From the NCBI RefSeq assembly GCF_902830275.1, contig NZ_CADESW010000027.1:1-64000 (forward strand): a stretch of DNA of 64,000 nucleotides. Direction: 5' to 3'. Position 1 is the stretch's first letter. Every line of letters begins with the position of its first letter. Shown here one piece after another: positions 34,196 through 43,046 of the stretch. The notes beneath the pieces are model-generated. The model searched no databases, was not told the origin of the DNA, and worked only from the letters and a program-made list of their open reading frames with translations. The DNA comes from Burkholderia stagnalis (GTDB lineage Bacteria; Pseudomonadota; Gammaproteobacteria; Burkholderiales; Burkholderiaceae). Position numbers and translations under genes: made by a program.

Positions 34196-35152
34196 TCACG
34201 CCGGCAGCGGGAAACCGCGGTCGAACGTCGCGCGCACGTCGAGCGGCTGGCGCAGCAGCGCGGCCTTCAGGTAGAAGTCGGCGGTGCGCTGCTGCTCGGC
34301 GATGACCGCCGCGTCGATCGGCAGCCAGCGTGTGCGGCGCCGCTCGAACTGCAGCTTCGCGGCCGGCTGCGGAATCCCGATGATCCGCGCGAGCGCCGCC
34401 GAGAATGCGTCCGCGTGCTGGTACGACCATGCCTGCGCACGCACGACGCGCTGCAGGAAATCGCGCAGCACGTCGCGTTTCGCGGCGATCGCGGCGTCGG
34501 TCGCCGCGAGGTAGCTGAGCCCCGACCACAGCCCGCGGCCGCTGACGAGCACGCGCGCGCGGCCGCTCGTTTCCGCGAGCGCCGTGTATGGCTCCCAGGT
34601 CGCCCACGCGTCGATCGAGCCGCTCGCGAGCGCGAGCATCGTATCGGCGGGCGGCAGGAAGCGGAACGACACGTCGTCGGGCGCGAGGCCCGCCGCGTCG
34701 AGCGCCTTCAGCGTGACGAAATGGCCGATCGAGCCGCGCGTCGTGCCGATGCGCTTGCCCTTCAGGTCGGCGGCGGTCTTCAGCGGCGCGTCGGGCCGCA
34801 CGACCACGGCGGTGCCGTATGGATCCGAGCGGTTCGCGCCGATCACCTTGATTTGCGCGCCCGACGCGAGCGCGAAGATCACCGGCGCGTCGCCGATCGG
34901 CCCGCAGTCGACCGCGCCCGCGTTCAGCGCCTCGGCGAGCGGGGCGGCGGCCGGGAACTCGGTCCATGCGATGTCGTAGGCGAGGCCGTTCAGCTCGCCG
35001 GCCGCTTCGAGCAGCGCGCGCAGGCCGCCTTTCTGGTCGCCGGCGCGCAGCAGCGGCCGCGCGGCGGATTGCGCGTGCAGCGCGAGCGGGGCTGCGGCAA
35101 GTGTCGCGAAGGCGGCGGCCTGGGTGAGGAAGTGGCGTCGCATCTGATTCAT
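34196..35152 (-). CDS. Second sulfonate-type periplasmic binding protein (SsuA-like)
   Basis: A 318-residue aliphatic-sulfonate binding protein. The N-terminus is a basic signal peptide (MRRHFLTQAAAFATLAAAPLALHA region). The mature part has the SsuA/TauA signatures KGKRIGTTRGSIGHF, LAPDDVSFRFLPPADTMLALASG, and SIDAWATWEPYTA (landmarks, separate segments). It is a second binding protein in the operon, besides the one at 38368-39399. The start is uncertain (GTG 35164, ATG 35152 or ATG 35143); a tetranucleotide repeat abuts the GTG. Confidence 0.88.
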   Translation of the reverse strand: MNQMRRHFLTQAAAFATLAAAPLALHAQSAARPLLRAGDQKGGLRALLEAAGELNGLAYDIAWTEFPAAAPLAEALNAGAVDCGPIGDAPVIFALASGAQIKVIGANRSDPYGTAVVVRPDAPLKTAADLKGKRIGTTRGSIGHFVTLKALDAAGLAPDDVSFRFLPPADTMLALASGSIDAWATWEPYTALAETSGRARVLVSGRGLWSGLSYLAATDAAIAAKRDVLRDFLQRVVRAQAWSYQHADAFSAALARIIGIPQPAAKLQFERRRTRWLPIDAAVIAEQQRTADFYLKAALLRQPLDVRATFDRGFPLPA

Positions 35153-35164
35153 CGTGAATTTCAC

Positions 35165-35188
35165 TCGGTCGGTCAGTCAGTCAGTCAG
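35165..35188. repeat. Tetranucleotide repeat (TCGG)2(TCAG)4
   Basis: Six consecutive 4-bp units, TCGG twice then TCAG four times, lie immediately before the possible start codons of the second sulfonate-binding protein. Copy-number change would alter the spacing between any ribosome binding site and the start. Confidence 0.75.
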
Positions 35189-35209
35189 GGAAGGGGCGAA
35201 TGCCGGCGC

Positions 35210-36409
35210 TCAATGCGGCAGGCCGGCCTGCACGTCGCGCACGGGGTCGGCGTCGAATCGCAGCAGCAGCGCAGTCAGCGGATCGCGGCCGGCGGTCGAG
35301 CCCGCGATGCCGGGCGCGGCGGCTGCCGGGCCGGCGTCACCGGCACGGCACAGCAGGTCGGCGTCCGACCATCCGGCCTGGCCCGGCAATGCCCGCGCGC
35401 GCAGCCAGCCGGCGCGGTCGGCGAGGAACTGCGTGCCGCCGAGCGCATCCGGCGCGAGGCCGGCGATCGTCGCGAACACCCGCCATGCGTCCGCCGTCGC
35501 GGCGATGCAGTTCGCGCGCCCGTGGGCGGCCGGCGGCGCGACGGCATCCCGCGTGACGAGCAGCGTTTGCCAGCGCGCGTCTTCGGCGGGCGGCGGCGCA
35601 CCCGGCGCGAGCGCGACCACGCGCACGCGCTGGCCGTCGCGCCAGCGTTCGAGCGCTTGTATCGCACCGTGCTCGCCGCAGCGCACGTCGAGCGCCGGCA
35701 ATGCGACAGGCGCGGGCCACGCGCCGCCCGCCTGAGCGCCGCTGCCTGCCGCCAGCGCTTTCAGGTAATCGAGCAGTGCCCACGTGTCGGGCGCGCTGAA
35801 CGTCGTGTCGAAGCCGGGCGTCGACGCCGTGCGCTGCGCATCGTGCAGGCCGTGCCGCACGCGCCAGTAAAGCTCGCCGTCGAGCCGCCGCGCGAGCAGC
35901 GTGCCGGCAAAGGTCGGCGGCCAGTGCGCGAGCGACGCGGCGAGCGGCCCTTCGCCGCGGCCGTCCGCACCGTGGCAGGCCACGCAATGACGGCCGTACA
36001 ACTGCGCGCCGCGCGTCAGGTTCGTCACCGACAACGGTGCGGGGCTGCGCTGGAAACTCGTCGGCACGGCGGGCGCAAGCCACAGCGCGGCAGGCGGCCA
36101 CGGCGCGCACACCCCGGCGAGCACGGCCGCGCCGGCCCAGACGACGCGCCGCCTGCGCAACACGAGCGCGGCAAGCGCGAACGCCGCCGCGAGCGCCGTC
36201 AACGCGAACGCGAGCGCGAGTTGCCGCGTCAGCCCCGCGTCGATCCGCAACGTTTCGAGCGCGATCCGCTGCGGCCATGGCCACGCGGCCTGGCCGTCCG
36301 CGTCGCCGGTCGCGCCGGCCACGCGCAGCACCTGCGCGAGCGCGACCTGCGCGCGATACAGCACCTGCAGGAACGCGAGCGTCCAGTCGGCGAACGGCGG
36401 CGCGCTCAT
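35210..36409 (-). CDS. Membrane-anchored cytochrome c, embedded in the sulfonate operon
   Basis: A 399-residue protein with two N-terminal hydrophobic segments (about residues 62-85 and 90-112) and one class I heme site, CVACHGADG (residues 142-150), followed by PPTFAGTLLARR and a helix DTWALLDYLKALA typical of mono-heme cytochrome domains. The C-terminal 170 residues (from about 230) contain a stretch WQTLLVTRDAV...LAPDALGGTQFLAD that I cannot assign to a known domain. It sits between the ABC ATPase and the second binding protein. The start at ATG 36409 follows the ATPase gene by 35 bases. A c-type cytochrome is not a normal part of ssu or tau operons. Confidence 0.8.
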   Translation of the reverse strand: MSAPPFADWTLAFLQVLYRAQVALAQVLRVAGATGDADGQAAWPWPQRIALETLRIDAGLTRQLALAFALTALAAAFALAALVLRRRRVVWAGAAVLAGVCAPWPPAALWLAPAVPTSFQRSPAPLSVTNLTRGAQLYGRHCVACHGADGRGEGPLAASLAHWPPTFAGTLLARRLDGELYWRVRHGLHDAQRTASTPGFDTTFSAPDTWALLDYLKALAAGSGAQAGGAWPAPVALPALDVRCGEHGAIQALERWRDGQRVRVVALAPGAPPPAEDARWQTLLVTRDAVAPPAAHGRANCIAATADAWRVFATIAGLAPDALGGTQFLADRAGWLRARALPGQAGWSDADLLCRAGDAGPAAAAPGIAGSTAGRDPLTALLLRFDADPVRDVQAGLPH

Positions 36410-36444
36410 CGGCCGGGCCGCCGGGGCGATGCGATGCCGCGCAT

Positions 36445-37260
36445 CTACCAGCTCGCATCGAGCCCGAGGTGGCGCAGCGCGTCGTGCCGCAACTCGGCCA
36501 GACGCGGGTCGCCGCGATGGCGCGGATAGGGCAGGTCGACGTGCAGCTCCGCGACGATCCGCGCGGGCCGAGGGCCGAACACGATCACGCGCTGCGCGAG
36601 GAACAGCGCCTCCTCGACGTCGTGCGTGACGAGCAGCGCGGAGAAGCGGTCGCGCCGCCACAGCGCGGTGAGCTCGGCCTGCATCGTCAGCCGGGTCAGC
36701 GAATCGAGCTTGCCGAGCGGCTCGTCGAGGATCAGCACGCGCGGATCGTTGACGAGCGCGCGGGCGAGCGCGACGCGCTGCGCCATCCCGCCGGACAGCT
36801 GATGCGGGAAAGCGTGCGCGAAATCCTCCAGCCCGACGCGCGCGAGCGCATCGTCGACGCGGTGCTGCGCGGCGCGCGCCACGCCGCGCGCCTCGAGGCC
36901 GAGCGCGACGTTCGCGCGCACGCGGCGCCACGGGTAGAGCGTCGGATCCTGGAACACGACGATGCGCGACGGGTCGGGCCGCACGATCGGTTCGCCATCC
37001 TGGGCGATGGTGCCTTGCCGCGCGGCGTCGAGGCCCGCGACGAGCCGCAGCAGCGTCGATTTCCCGCAGCCGCTGGGCCCGAGCAGCGCGACGAACTCGC
37101 CGGCGGCGACCGACAGCGTAACGTCGTCGAGCACGGGCAGCGCGCCGCCGGCTGCGTCGAACGCATGGCTCACGCGGCGCACGTCGATGCGCGCGCCGCG
37201 CGGCGCCGCAGGCGCCGGCGGCGCGGAAACGGGGGATTCGAGGACGGCGGCGCCTACCAT
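36445..37260 (-). CDS. Sulfonate ABC transporter ATP-binding protein (SsuB-like)
   Basis: A 271-residue ATPase of the SsuB/TauB type. Walker A is GPSGCGKSTLLRLVAGLD, the signature LSGGMAQRVALARAL, Walker B ILDEPLGKLD, and the H-loop LVTHDVEEALFLAQRV. ATG 37260 overlaps the permease stop and has AAGGAACC upstream; an alternative ATG at 37281 would add seven residues. It energises sulfonate uptake with the permease and one or both binding proteins. Confidence 0.92.
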   Translation of the reverse strand: MVGAAVLESPVSAPPAPAAPRGARIDVRRVSHAFDAAGGALPVLDDVTLSVAAGEFVALLGPSGCGKSTLLRLVAGLDAARQGTIAQDGEPIVRPDPSRIVVFQDPTLYPWRRVRANVALGLEARGVARAAQHRVDDALARVGLEDFAHAFPHQLSGGMAQRVALARALVNDPRVLILDEPLGKLDSLTRLTMQAELTALWRRDRFSALLVTHDVEEALFLAQRVIVFGPRPARIVAELHVDLPYPRHRGDPRLAELRHDALRHLGLDASW

Positions 37261-38363
37261 TTGACGGTTCCTTTCTGCCATGCGAGGGTGCGGTCGCGCA
37301 CCGCGAACAGCAGTGCGATCAGGCCGGAGAACAGCAGTGCCATCACGAGCAGCGCCGCGTACATGTTCACGTACGACGCCCAGCCCTGCGCCCAGCTCAG
37401 GTACCAGCCGAGCCCCGACTTGACGCCCATCATCTCCGCGACGACGAGCACCGTGAACGACGCGCTCAAGCCCATGAAGATGCCGACGAACACGTGCGGC
37501 AGCGCGGCCGGAATCGCGACGCGCAGCACGAGGAAGCGCGCGTTCGCGCCGAGCGTGCGGGCGACGTCGTAGTACTGCTTGTCGACGCTCGCGACGCCGG
37601 ACCAGGTCAGCACCGCGACCGGGAAGCCGGTCGACAGCGCGATCAGGAACGCCGCGGCCGAGTAGCTCGACGGGAAGAAGTAGAACGTGAGCGGCAGCAG
37701 CGCGGTGGCCGGCACGGGCCCGAGCACGCGCAGCACGGGGTGCACCCAGTAGCCGATGCGGCGCGACCAGCCGATCGACACGCCCACCGCGAAACCGGCC
37801 GCGACGCCGTACGCGAAACCGAGGCCGAGCAGCTTGAGCGTATTGCCGGCGCTACCGGCGAGGCGCGCCCAGTCGTCGGCGTAGACCTCGATCAGCGCCT
37901 GCGGCGGCGCGAAGAACGGCGTCGGCAGCCAGCCGGTTTTCGCGGTCGCGATCTCCCATGCGGCCAGCCCGAGCGGCAGCGCAACCAGCCACGGGCCGGC
38001 CGGGTGCACGCGCGCGAGCGGCGCGCGCAGCGCGCTCACGCGGGGGCCGAGCGCCGCGAGCGCGAGCAGCAGCGCGGCGATGATCCACGCGGCCGTGCCG
38101 AAGGTGTCGGTGTACGCCCAGTCGCTGAAGCCGACGACGCGATTCGGCCACAGCCGCGTCACCGCGCCGAGCGCGGCCCACGCGACGGCCGCGGCGAGCC
38201 CCGTGGCCCAGAACGGCGCGCGGCGGGCGGCGGCGGCCTGCGCCGCGTCGCAGGCGGTGCACGCGATGCGCGGTATGGGCGCGGGCGCGATCGACGCGGC
38301 GGGCACGGCGGCCGAGGCCGTGGCGGCGGATGCCGTCGTGGAGACGTGTTCGAGCGTCGACAT
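37254..38363 (-). CDS. Sulfonate ABC transporter permease (SsuC-like)
   Basis: A 369-residue permease. The conserved C-terminal half has six membrane segments with the BPD-transport core, including SIGWSRRIGYWVHPVLRVLGP, ARTLGANARFLVLRVAIPAALP and GLGWYLSWAQGW (landmarks). The N-terminal extension of about 130 residues, Ala-rich then with extra hydrophobic segments, is longer than in the roughly 260-residue E. coli SsuC. ATG 38363 was chosen over a start 8 codons upstream because it falls just after the upstream gene's stop. Confidence 0.9.
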   Translation of the reverse strand: MSTLEHVSTTASAATASAAVPAASIAPAPIPRIACTACDAAQAAAARRAPFWATGLAAAVAWAALGAVTRLWPNRVVGFSDWAYTDTFGTAAWIIAALLLALAALGPRVSALRAPLARVHPAGPWLVALPLGLAAWEIATAKTGWLPTPFFAPPQALIEVYADDWARLAGSAGNTLKLLGLGFAYGVAAGFAVGVSIGWSRRIGYWVHPVLRVLGPVPATALLPLTFYFFPSSYSAAAFLIALSTGFPVAVLTWSGVASVDKQYYDVARTLGANARFLVLRVAIPAALPHVFVGIFMGLSASFTVLVVAEMMGVKSGLGWYLSWAQGWASYVNMYAALLVMALLFSGLIALLFAVRDRTLAWQKGTVKW

Positions 38364-38367
38364 CGCG

Positions 38368-39399
38368 TCACCCCAGCACGTTCGCATAGACCTGCTGCGC
38401 GAAGCGCTGCGGGTCGGTGCTTTTCTTGATCACGCCGATGCGGCGGAAATCGTCCGCGTAGAACGCGATTTCCTGCTGCAGGTCGACGCTGGTCGGGTGG
38501 TGCGTGTAGGTGAGCGTCGCATACAGCTTGCGCAGGTCTTCCGGATCGATCTTCGGCGAATACTTCGCGAACGCCCTGGCGGCTTCGTTCGGGTTCTCAT
38601 GCGTGAACTCGGTCGCCTGCACGATGGCGCGCGCGAGCGCGGCGGCGGCCGGCCGGTCGTTGCGCACGAGCTCGCCGCGCGCGCCGATCACGCAGCACAC
38701 CTTGCGCGCGTATTCGCCGGACAGGTTCGTCGCGAGTTCCGTGTACTTGCCGGCGCTGCGCTTCTCGAGCAGATACAGGTTCGGGTCGCCGTCGGCGATC
38801 GCGTGGATCTCGCCCTTGTCGGCCGCGACGCCGAGCAGGTCGGCCGGATACTGCCGCCACGTGATGTCGCGCTCCGGATCGATGCCGTTCTTCGCGAGCA
38901 GGATCGAGAAGAAGTGCTTGCCGGGCGCGGCGAGATCGCTGACGCCGACGGTCTTGCCCTTCAGCGCCTGCAGCGTCGTGACGCCGGCCGCCTTCGCGCC
39001 GAGCAGCCGCACGCAGCCGCCGTGCGAGCTGCCGACGATCTTCACGTCGAAGCCCGCCTCGAGCGGCTTCAGCCAGCGGTGGATCATCCCGACCGCCGCA
39101 TCGGCCTTGCCGGTCGCGATCGATTCGAGCAACTGGTCGGTCGAGCCGCTGTAGTTGATCAGCTCGACCTTCAGCCCGTTCTTCTCGAAGAAGCCGCGTT
39201 CCTGCGCGACGACGATCGGCGTCAGGCAGAACGCGTTCTGGTTCCACGCGAAGGTCAGCTTCTTCAGCGGCGCAGCGGACCACGCGCGGCGGCCGAGCGT
39301 GAGCGCGGGGGCCGCCAGCGCGGCTGCGCCCGCCGCGCGCAGCAGGCGGCGCCGTTGGGTGTCGTGCGCGCCGGGCGCGGGAGCGGTGGGGCGAGTCAT
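38368..39399 (-). CDS. Sulfonate/nitrate-type binding protein, Tat signal (SsuA-like)
   Basis: A 343-residue periplasmic binding protein. The N-terminus contains RRRLLRAAGAAALAAPAL, a Tat-like signal. The mature part has NAFCLTPIVVAQERGFFEKNGLKVELI and the binding-fold segments of SsuA/NrtA proteins (ATGKADAAVGMIHRWL, LKGKTVGVSDLAAPGKHF). It precedes the permease gene by 4 bases, so it is the cognate binding protein. Why a second one (34196-35152) is present is not explained. Confidence 0.9.
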   Translation of the reverse strand: MTRPTAPAPGAHDTQRRRLLRAAGAAALAAPALTLGRRAWSAAPLKKLTFAWNQNAFCLTPIVVAQERGFFEKNGLKVELINYSGSTDQLLESIATGKADAAVGMIHRWLKPLEAGFDVKIVGSSHGGCVRLLGAKAAGVTTLQALKGKTVGVSDLAAPGKHFFSILLAKNGIDPERDITWRQYPADLLGVAADKGEIHAIADGDPNLYLLEKRSAGKYTELATNLSGEYARKVCCVIGARGELVRNDRPAAAALARAIVQATEFTHENPNEAARAFAKYSPKIDPEDLRKLYATLTYTHHPTSVDLQQEIAFYADDFRRIGVIKKSTDPQRFAQQVYANVLG

Positions 39400-39449
39400 C
39401 GTCAGGTCTCCGAGAGATTTCCGTGAAGCAGGGCAATGCGTGCGAGTGG

Positions 39450-40289
39450 TCAATCGAGCAGGTCGGGTTCGTCGGCGACGATGCGCGCGTACAGGCTGTC
39501 GAATGCGTGCAGCGCGCCTTCGGGGCCGCCGATCTGCCCGTGCGTATGGCGCGCGGTGGCCGGATCGATCGGCTGCGGCGTGCCGGCCGCTTCGGCGAGC
39601 AGCTGCGTATGCGCGGCGTTGTCGAGCGCGATGTACCACCACGCGGCCGCCTCGACGGACGGGCCGGCCGTGAGGATGCCGTGGTTCTTCAGGATCACGC
39701 CCTTGTGCGTGCCGCCGCCGGGCCGCGCGAGCGCCTGCGCGATCCGCGCGCCTTCGCTCGTGTCGACCACCATCCCGGTGAAGTCGTCGAACAGCGCGTG
39801 ATCCTCGTAGAACACGCACGCGTCCTGCGTCAGCGGATCGAGCGGGCGGCCGAGCGTCGACCACGCCTTGCCGTAGGTCGAATGCGTGTGCGCGGCCGCG
39901 ACGACGTGCGGATGCGCGTCATGGATCGCCGCGTGGATCGCGAACGCAGCCTTGTTCAGCGGCCGCTCGCCGATCGCGGTTTCGCCGCGCGCGTTGACGA
40001 GCAGCAGGTCGGACACCTTGATCTGCGAGAAATGCACGCCGAGCGGATTCACCCAGAAGTGATCGGGCAGTTCCGGGTCGCGCGCGGTGATGTGGCCGGC
40101 GAGGCCGGACGCGAAGCCGAAGCGCGCGAACAGGCGGAACGCGGCCGCGAGGCGCGCCTGGCGATGACGCCGCTCGGCGGCGGCGTCCGCGCGCGGCGCG
40201 GGCGGGTCGAACCAGAAGTGCTGGTGCGGCGACGCGGCGAGCGCGAGGCCGGACGCGGTGCGCACGGGCTGAGGCAGGACGGTGGACAT
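39450..40289 (-). CDS. Class II aldolase/adducin family protein
   Basis: A 279-residue protein of the fuculose-aldolase/RhaD/AraD fold. The zinc-ligand motifs are present: HITARDPE near residue 66, and AAAHTHSTYG (HxH) near residue 133, with a later NHGILTAG. Similar 'class II aldolase/adducin' proteins are found next to sulfonate monooxygenases and flavin enzymes in proteobacteria, where the substrate is often unknown. The gene lies between the monooxygenase and the transporter, 20 bases after the former, so it probably acts on the carbon skeleton released by desulfonation. Confidence 0.82.
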   Translation of the reverse strand: MSTVLPQPVRTASGLALAASPHQHFWFDPPAPRADAAAERRHRQARLAAAFRLFARFGFASGLAGHITARDPELPDHFWVNPLGVHFSQIKVSDLLLVNARGETAIGERPLNKAAFAIHAAIHDAHPHVVAAAHTHSTYGKAWSTLGRPLDPLTQDACVFYEDHALFDDFTGMVVDTSEGARIAQALARPGGGTHKGVILKNHGILTAGPSVEAAAWWYIALDNAAHTQLLAEAAGTPQPIDPATARHTHGQIGGPEGALHAFDSLYARIVADEPDLLD

Positions 40290-40309
40290 GCGTGCGTCTC
40301 CGTTCCGGG

Positions 40310-41395
40310 TCAGGCCGCGCGGCGGGCCGCATCGCGTGCGGCGACGGCGGCGCGCACGCGCGGAATCAGCTCGCGGCCGTAGTCGATCGCGTCGTCGAGC
40401 GGATCGAAGCCGCGAATCAGGAACGTCGTCACGCCGAGGTCGTAGTAGTCGAGCAGCGCGTCGGCGACCTGCTCGGGCGTGCCGACCAGCGCCGTCGAGT
40501 TCGAGCGCGCGCCGGTCAGTTTCGCGATCTCGGTCCACAGCCGCTTGTCGACGCGGGAACCGCGCTCGGCGGCGGCGAGCAGGCGGCGCGCGCCTTCGCT
40601 CTGCAGCGGGGTGCCCGCGCCGAGGCCGGCGGCGTCGCGCAGCCGGCGCGTTTCGTCGAGGATCCGGTGCGCGCGCGCCCATGCGTCGTCCTCGGTCGCC
40701 GCGAGGATCGGGCGGAACGACACCGAGAAGCGCACCTGCCGGCCATGCTTGGCCGCCTCGGCGCGCACGCGCGTGGTCAGGTCGCGCACCTGGTCGAGCG
40801 ATTCGCCCCACAGCGCGTAGACGTCCGCATGCTTGCCGGCCACCGCGAGCGCGGCGTCCGACGCGCCGCCGAAGTAGATCGGCACATGCGGCTGCTGATA
40901 CGGCTTCACGTCGGAGAAGCCCTGGCGGAAGCGGTAATGCGCGCCTTCATGATCGAACGGCCGCGCCTCGGTCCAGATCCGGCGCAGGATGCCGACGTAT
41001 TCGTCGGTGCGCGCGTAGCGGGCGTCGTGGTCGAGGAAATCGCCGTCGGCCTGCTGCTCGCGATCGGAGCCGCCGGAGATGATGTGCACCGCGAGCCGGC
41101 CGCGGCTGAACTGGTCGAGCGTCGCGATCTGGCGCGCGGCGAGCGTCGGCACGGTGAAGCCGGGGCGATGCGCGAGCATGAAGTGGATCCGCTCGGTCGC
41201 GGCGGCCGCGTAGGCGATCGTCAGCGTCGCCGACGGCCCGGTGGAATGGTGCGGCACGAGGATGCGGTCGAAGCCGGCCGTCTCGTGCGCGCGGGCGAAG
41301 TCGCGCACGTAATCGGGGTCGACCGTCTGGCCGGACGGCGGGTGGATCTCCGACTGCTTCTGGCTCTGGATCATGCCGATGAATTCGACGCTCAT
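40310..41395 (-). CDS. FMNH2-dependent alkanesulfonate monooxygenase (SsuD-like, LLM class)
   Basis: A 361-residue luciferase-like monooxygenase. HHSTGPSATLTIAYAAAATE, FMLAHRPGFTVPTLAARQIATLDQ, HIISGGSDREQQADGD, and VPIYFGGASDAALAVAGKHADVY are SsuD landmarks (separate segments). SsuD cleaves the C-S bond of alkanesulfonates with reduced FMN and O2, releasing sulfite and an aldehyde. No flavin reductase gene (ssuE/sfnE) is seen nearby. It is the first gene of the minus-strand operon, and its promoter lies in the 303-bp gap to the divergent acyl-CoA-dehydrogenase homologue. Confidence 0.88.
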   Translation of the reverse strand: MSVEFIGMIQSQKQSEIHPPSGQTVDPDYVRDFARAHETAGFDRILVPHHSTGPSATLTIAYAAAATERIHFMLAHRPGFTVPTLAARQIATLDQFSRGRLAVHIISGGSDREQQADGDFLDHDARYARTDEYVGILRRIWTEARPFDHEGAHYRFRQGFSDVKPYQQPHVPIYFGGASDAALAVAGKHADVYALWGESLDQVRDLTTRVRAEAAKHGRQVRFSVSFRPILAATEDDAWARAHRILDETRRLRDAAGLGAGTPLQSEGARRLLAAAERGSRVDKRLWTEIAKLTGARSNSTALVGTPEQVADALLDYYDLGVTTFLIRGFDPLDDAIDYGRELIPRVRAAVAARDAARRAA

Positions 41396-41698
41396 CTGGG
41401 GCTCCGGTGCAAGGACGGCCCGGCACGCGGGCCGGGTGGGACTGGAGCGCAGATTACTGCCGAGATCATGCGAAACGGAAATAATCAATACGGAATTGAA
41501 TATCAGATTTGCATGGTTTGATCGGCCTGGCCACGCGCCTACGCTGTGGGCTCGCGATCGATCGGGATCGCTGTCGGATGCATGTCTTGCGGGTGTTTCG
41601 CGCGTGAGTGCCGGGGCTTCCGGCAGGGCGCCGCGTCGGGCATGCACGTCGGCCCCGCGTCAGCGCCGTACCGGTCGATCTCCGTGTTTGCCCGACCG
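41396..41698. promoter_or_regulatory. Divergent promoter region of the organosulfur genes
   Basis: This 303-bp gap separates the SsuD-like gene from the SfnB-like gene. It has a sharp A+T-rich patch at 41465-41520, inside which TCAAT-ACGGA-ATTGA (41485-41499) is an inverted repeat of the T-N11-A kind favoured by LysR regulators. CysB, SsuR or the LysR protein encoded at 43047-43967 are candidates to bind it. No ribosome binding site is obvious for the plus-strand gene. Confidence 0.5.
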
Positions 41699-42976
41699 AT
41701 GGAATCCGTCCCGATGCCTGCCAGCCTTGCCGTTTCCCCGCCGCCATCGCAGCCGCAGACGCTGCGTCACCTGCCGGCCGACGACGCACGCGTCGCCGCG
41801 CTGCTCGAACGCATCGCGCCCGAACTGGCTGCCGACGCCGCCCGCAACGACCTGCACGGCCGTTTCCCGCACGAGAACTTCGCGCGGTTGCACCGTGCGG
41901 GGCTGATCGCGCAGGTCGTGCCGCGCGAGCATGGCGGCGCGGGCGCGACGCTCGCGCAGGCGAGCCGGATCGTCGCGGCGGTCGCGCGGGCCGATCCGGC
42001 GACCGCGCTGGTCCTGACGATGACGTACCTGCAGCACCGCGCGCTCGGCCGCGCGGACAGCCGCTGGCCCGCGCCGCTGCGGCGCGCGGTGTTCGACAGC
42101 GCGGTGGCCGACGGCGCGCTGATCAACGCGCTGCGGGTCGAGCCGGCGCTCGGCTCGCCCGCGCGCGGCGGGCTGCCGGACACGGTGGCGCGCCGCGACG
42201 GCGACGGCTGGCGGCTGTCCGGCCACAAGCTGTACAGCACCGGCATCCCGGCGCTGCGCTGGCTCGCCGTGTGGGCGCGCACCGACGAGCCCGAGCCGCG
42301 CGTCGGCGTGTTTCTCGTGCCGCGTGATCCGGACGGCGGCGACGCGGGCATTCGCGTGATCGAAAGCTGGGACCATCTCGGCCTGCGCGCGTCGGGCAGC
42401 CATGAAGTCGTGTTCGACGACGTCCGGCTGCCGGCCGGGCACGCGGCGGACCTGCGCGCGCCCGACGCGTGGGCCGTGTCGGCGGCGAGCCACGCGGATC
42501 TCGACGCGCACGCGGACCAGCAGGCGTGGATGGTCGTGCTGCTCGGCAGCCTGTACGACGCGATCGCGCGGGCGGCGCGCGACTGGCTGATCGGGTTCGT
42601 CGCGACGCGTGCGCCGAGCGGGCTCGGCGCGCCGCTGGCGACGCTGCCGCGCGTGCAGGAGGCGGTCGGCGGGATCGAAGGCTGGCTGCACGCGAACCGC
42701 GTGCTGCTCGACGACGCGATTTCGCGCACCGACGCCGGCGCACCGCCCGCGGTGACGACGAGCGGGCTCGTCAAGCGAACCGTGATCGACCACGCGATCC
42801 GCACCGTCGAGCAGGCATTGAAGCTGTCGGGCAATCACGGGCTGAGCCGCGGCAATCCGCTGGAACGTTACTACCGCGACGTGCTGTGCGGCCGCGTGCA
42901 TACGCCGCAGGACGATGCGATCGCCGTCGCGGCGGGGCGGGCGGCGCTCGACGCGGCGCGCGGCGATGGCGCGTAA
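41699..42976 (+). CDS. Acyl-CoA dehydrogenase-like flavoprotein (SfnB/DszC-type)
   Basis: A 425-residue member of the acyl-CoA dehydrogenase fold (N-terminal helical domain, central beta domain with DTVARRDGDGWRLSGHKLYSTG, C-terminal helical bundle with EQALKLSGNHGLSRGNPLERYYRDV). The combination GHKLYSTGIPALRWLAVWART and the sulfur-gene context fit the SfnB/DszC-like monooxygenases that oxidise sulfur compounds with FMNH2, rather than true fatty-acid enzymes. Start: ATG 41699, or ATG 41714 five codons later. Confidence 0.82.
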   Translation: MESVPMPASLAVSPPPSQPQTLRHLPADDARVAALLERIAPELAADAARNDLHGRFPHENFARLHRAGLIAQVVPREHGGAGATLAQASRIVAAVARADPATALVLTMTYLQHRALGRADSRWPAPLRRAVFDSAVADGALINALRVEPALGSPARGGLPDTVARRDGDGWRLSGHKLYSTGIPALRWLAVWARTDEPEPRVGVFLVPRDPDGGDAGIRVIESWDHLGLRASGSHEVVFDDVRLPAGHAADLRAPDAWAVSAASHADLDAHADQQAWMVVLLGSLYDAIARAARDWLIGFVATRAPSGLGAPLATLPRVQEAVGGIEGWLHANRVLLDDAISRTDAGAPPAVTTSGLVKRTVIDHAIRTVEQALKLSGNHGLSRGNPLERYYRDVLCGRVHTPQDDAIAVAAGRAALDAARGDGA

Positions 42977-43046
42977 ACCGCGCGGCGCGGCCAGCGGCAC
43001 GGCCGGGCCGCGCAGGCCCGGCGGATCGTCGCCGTCGCCGCTGCCG

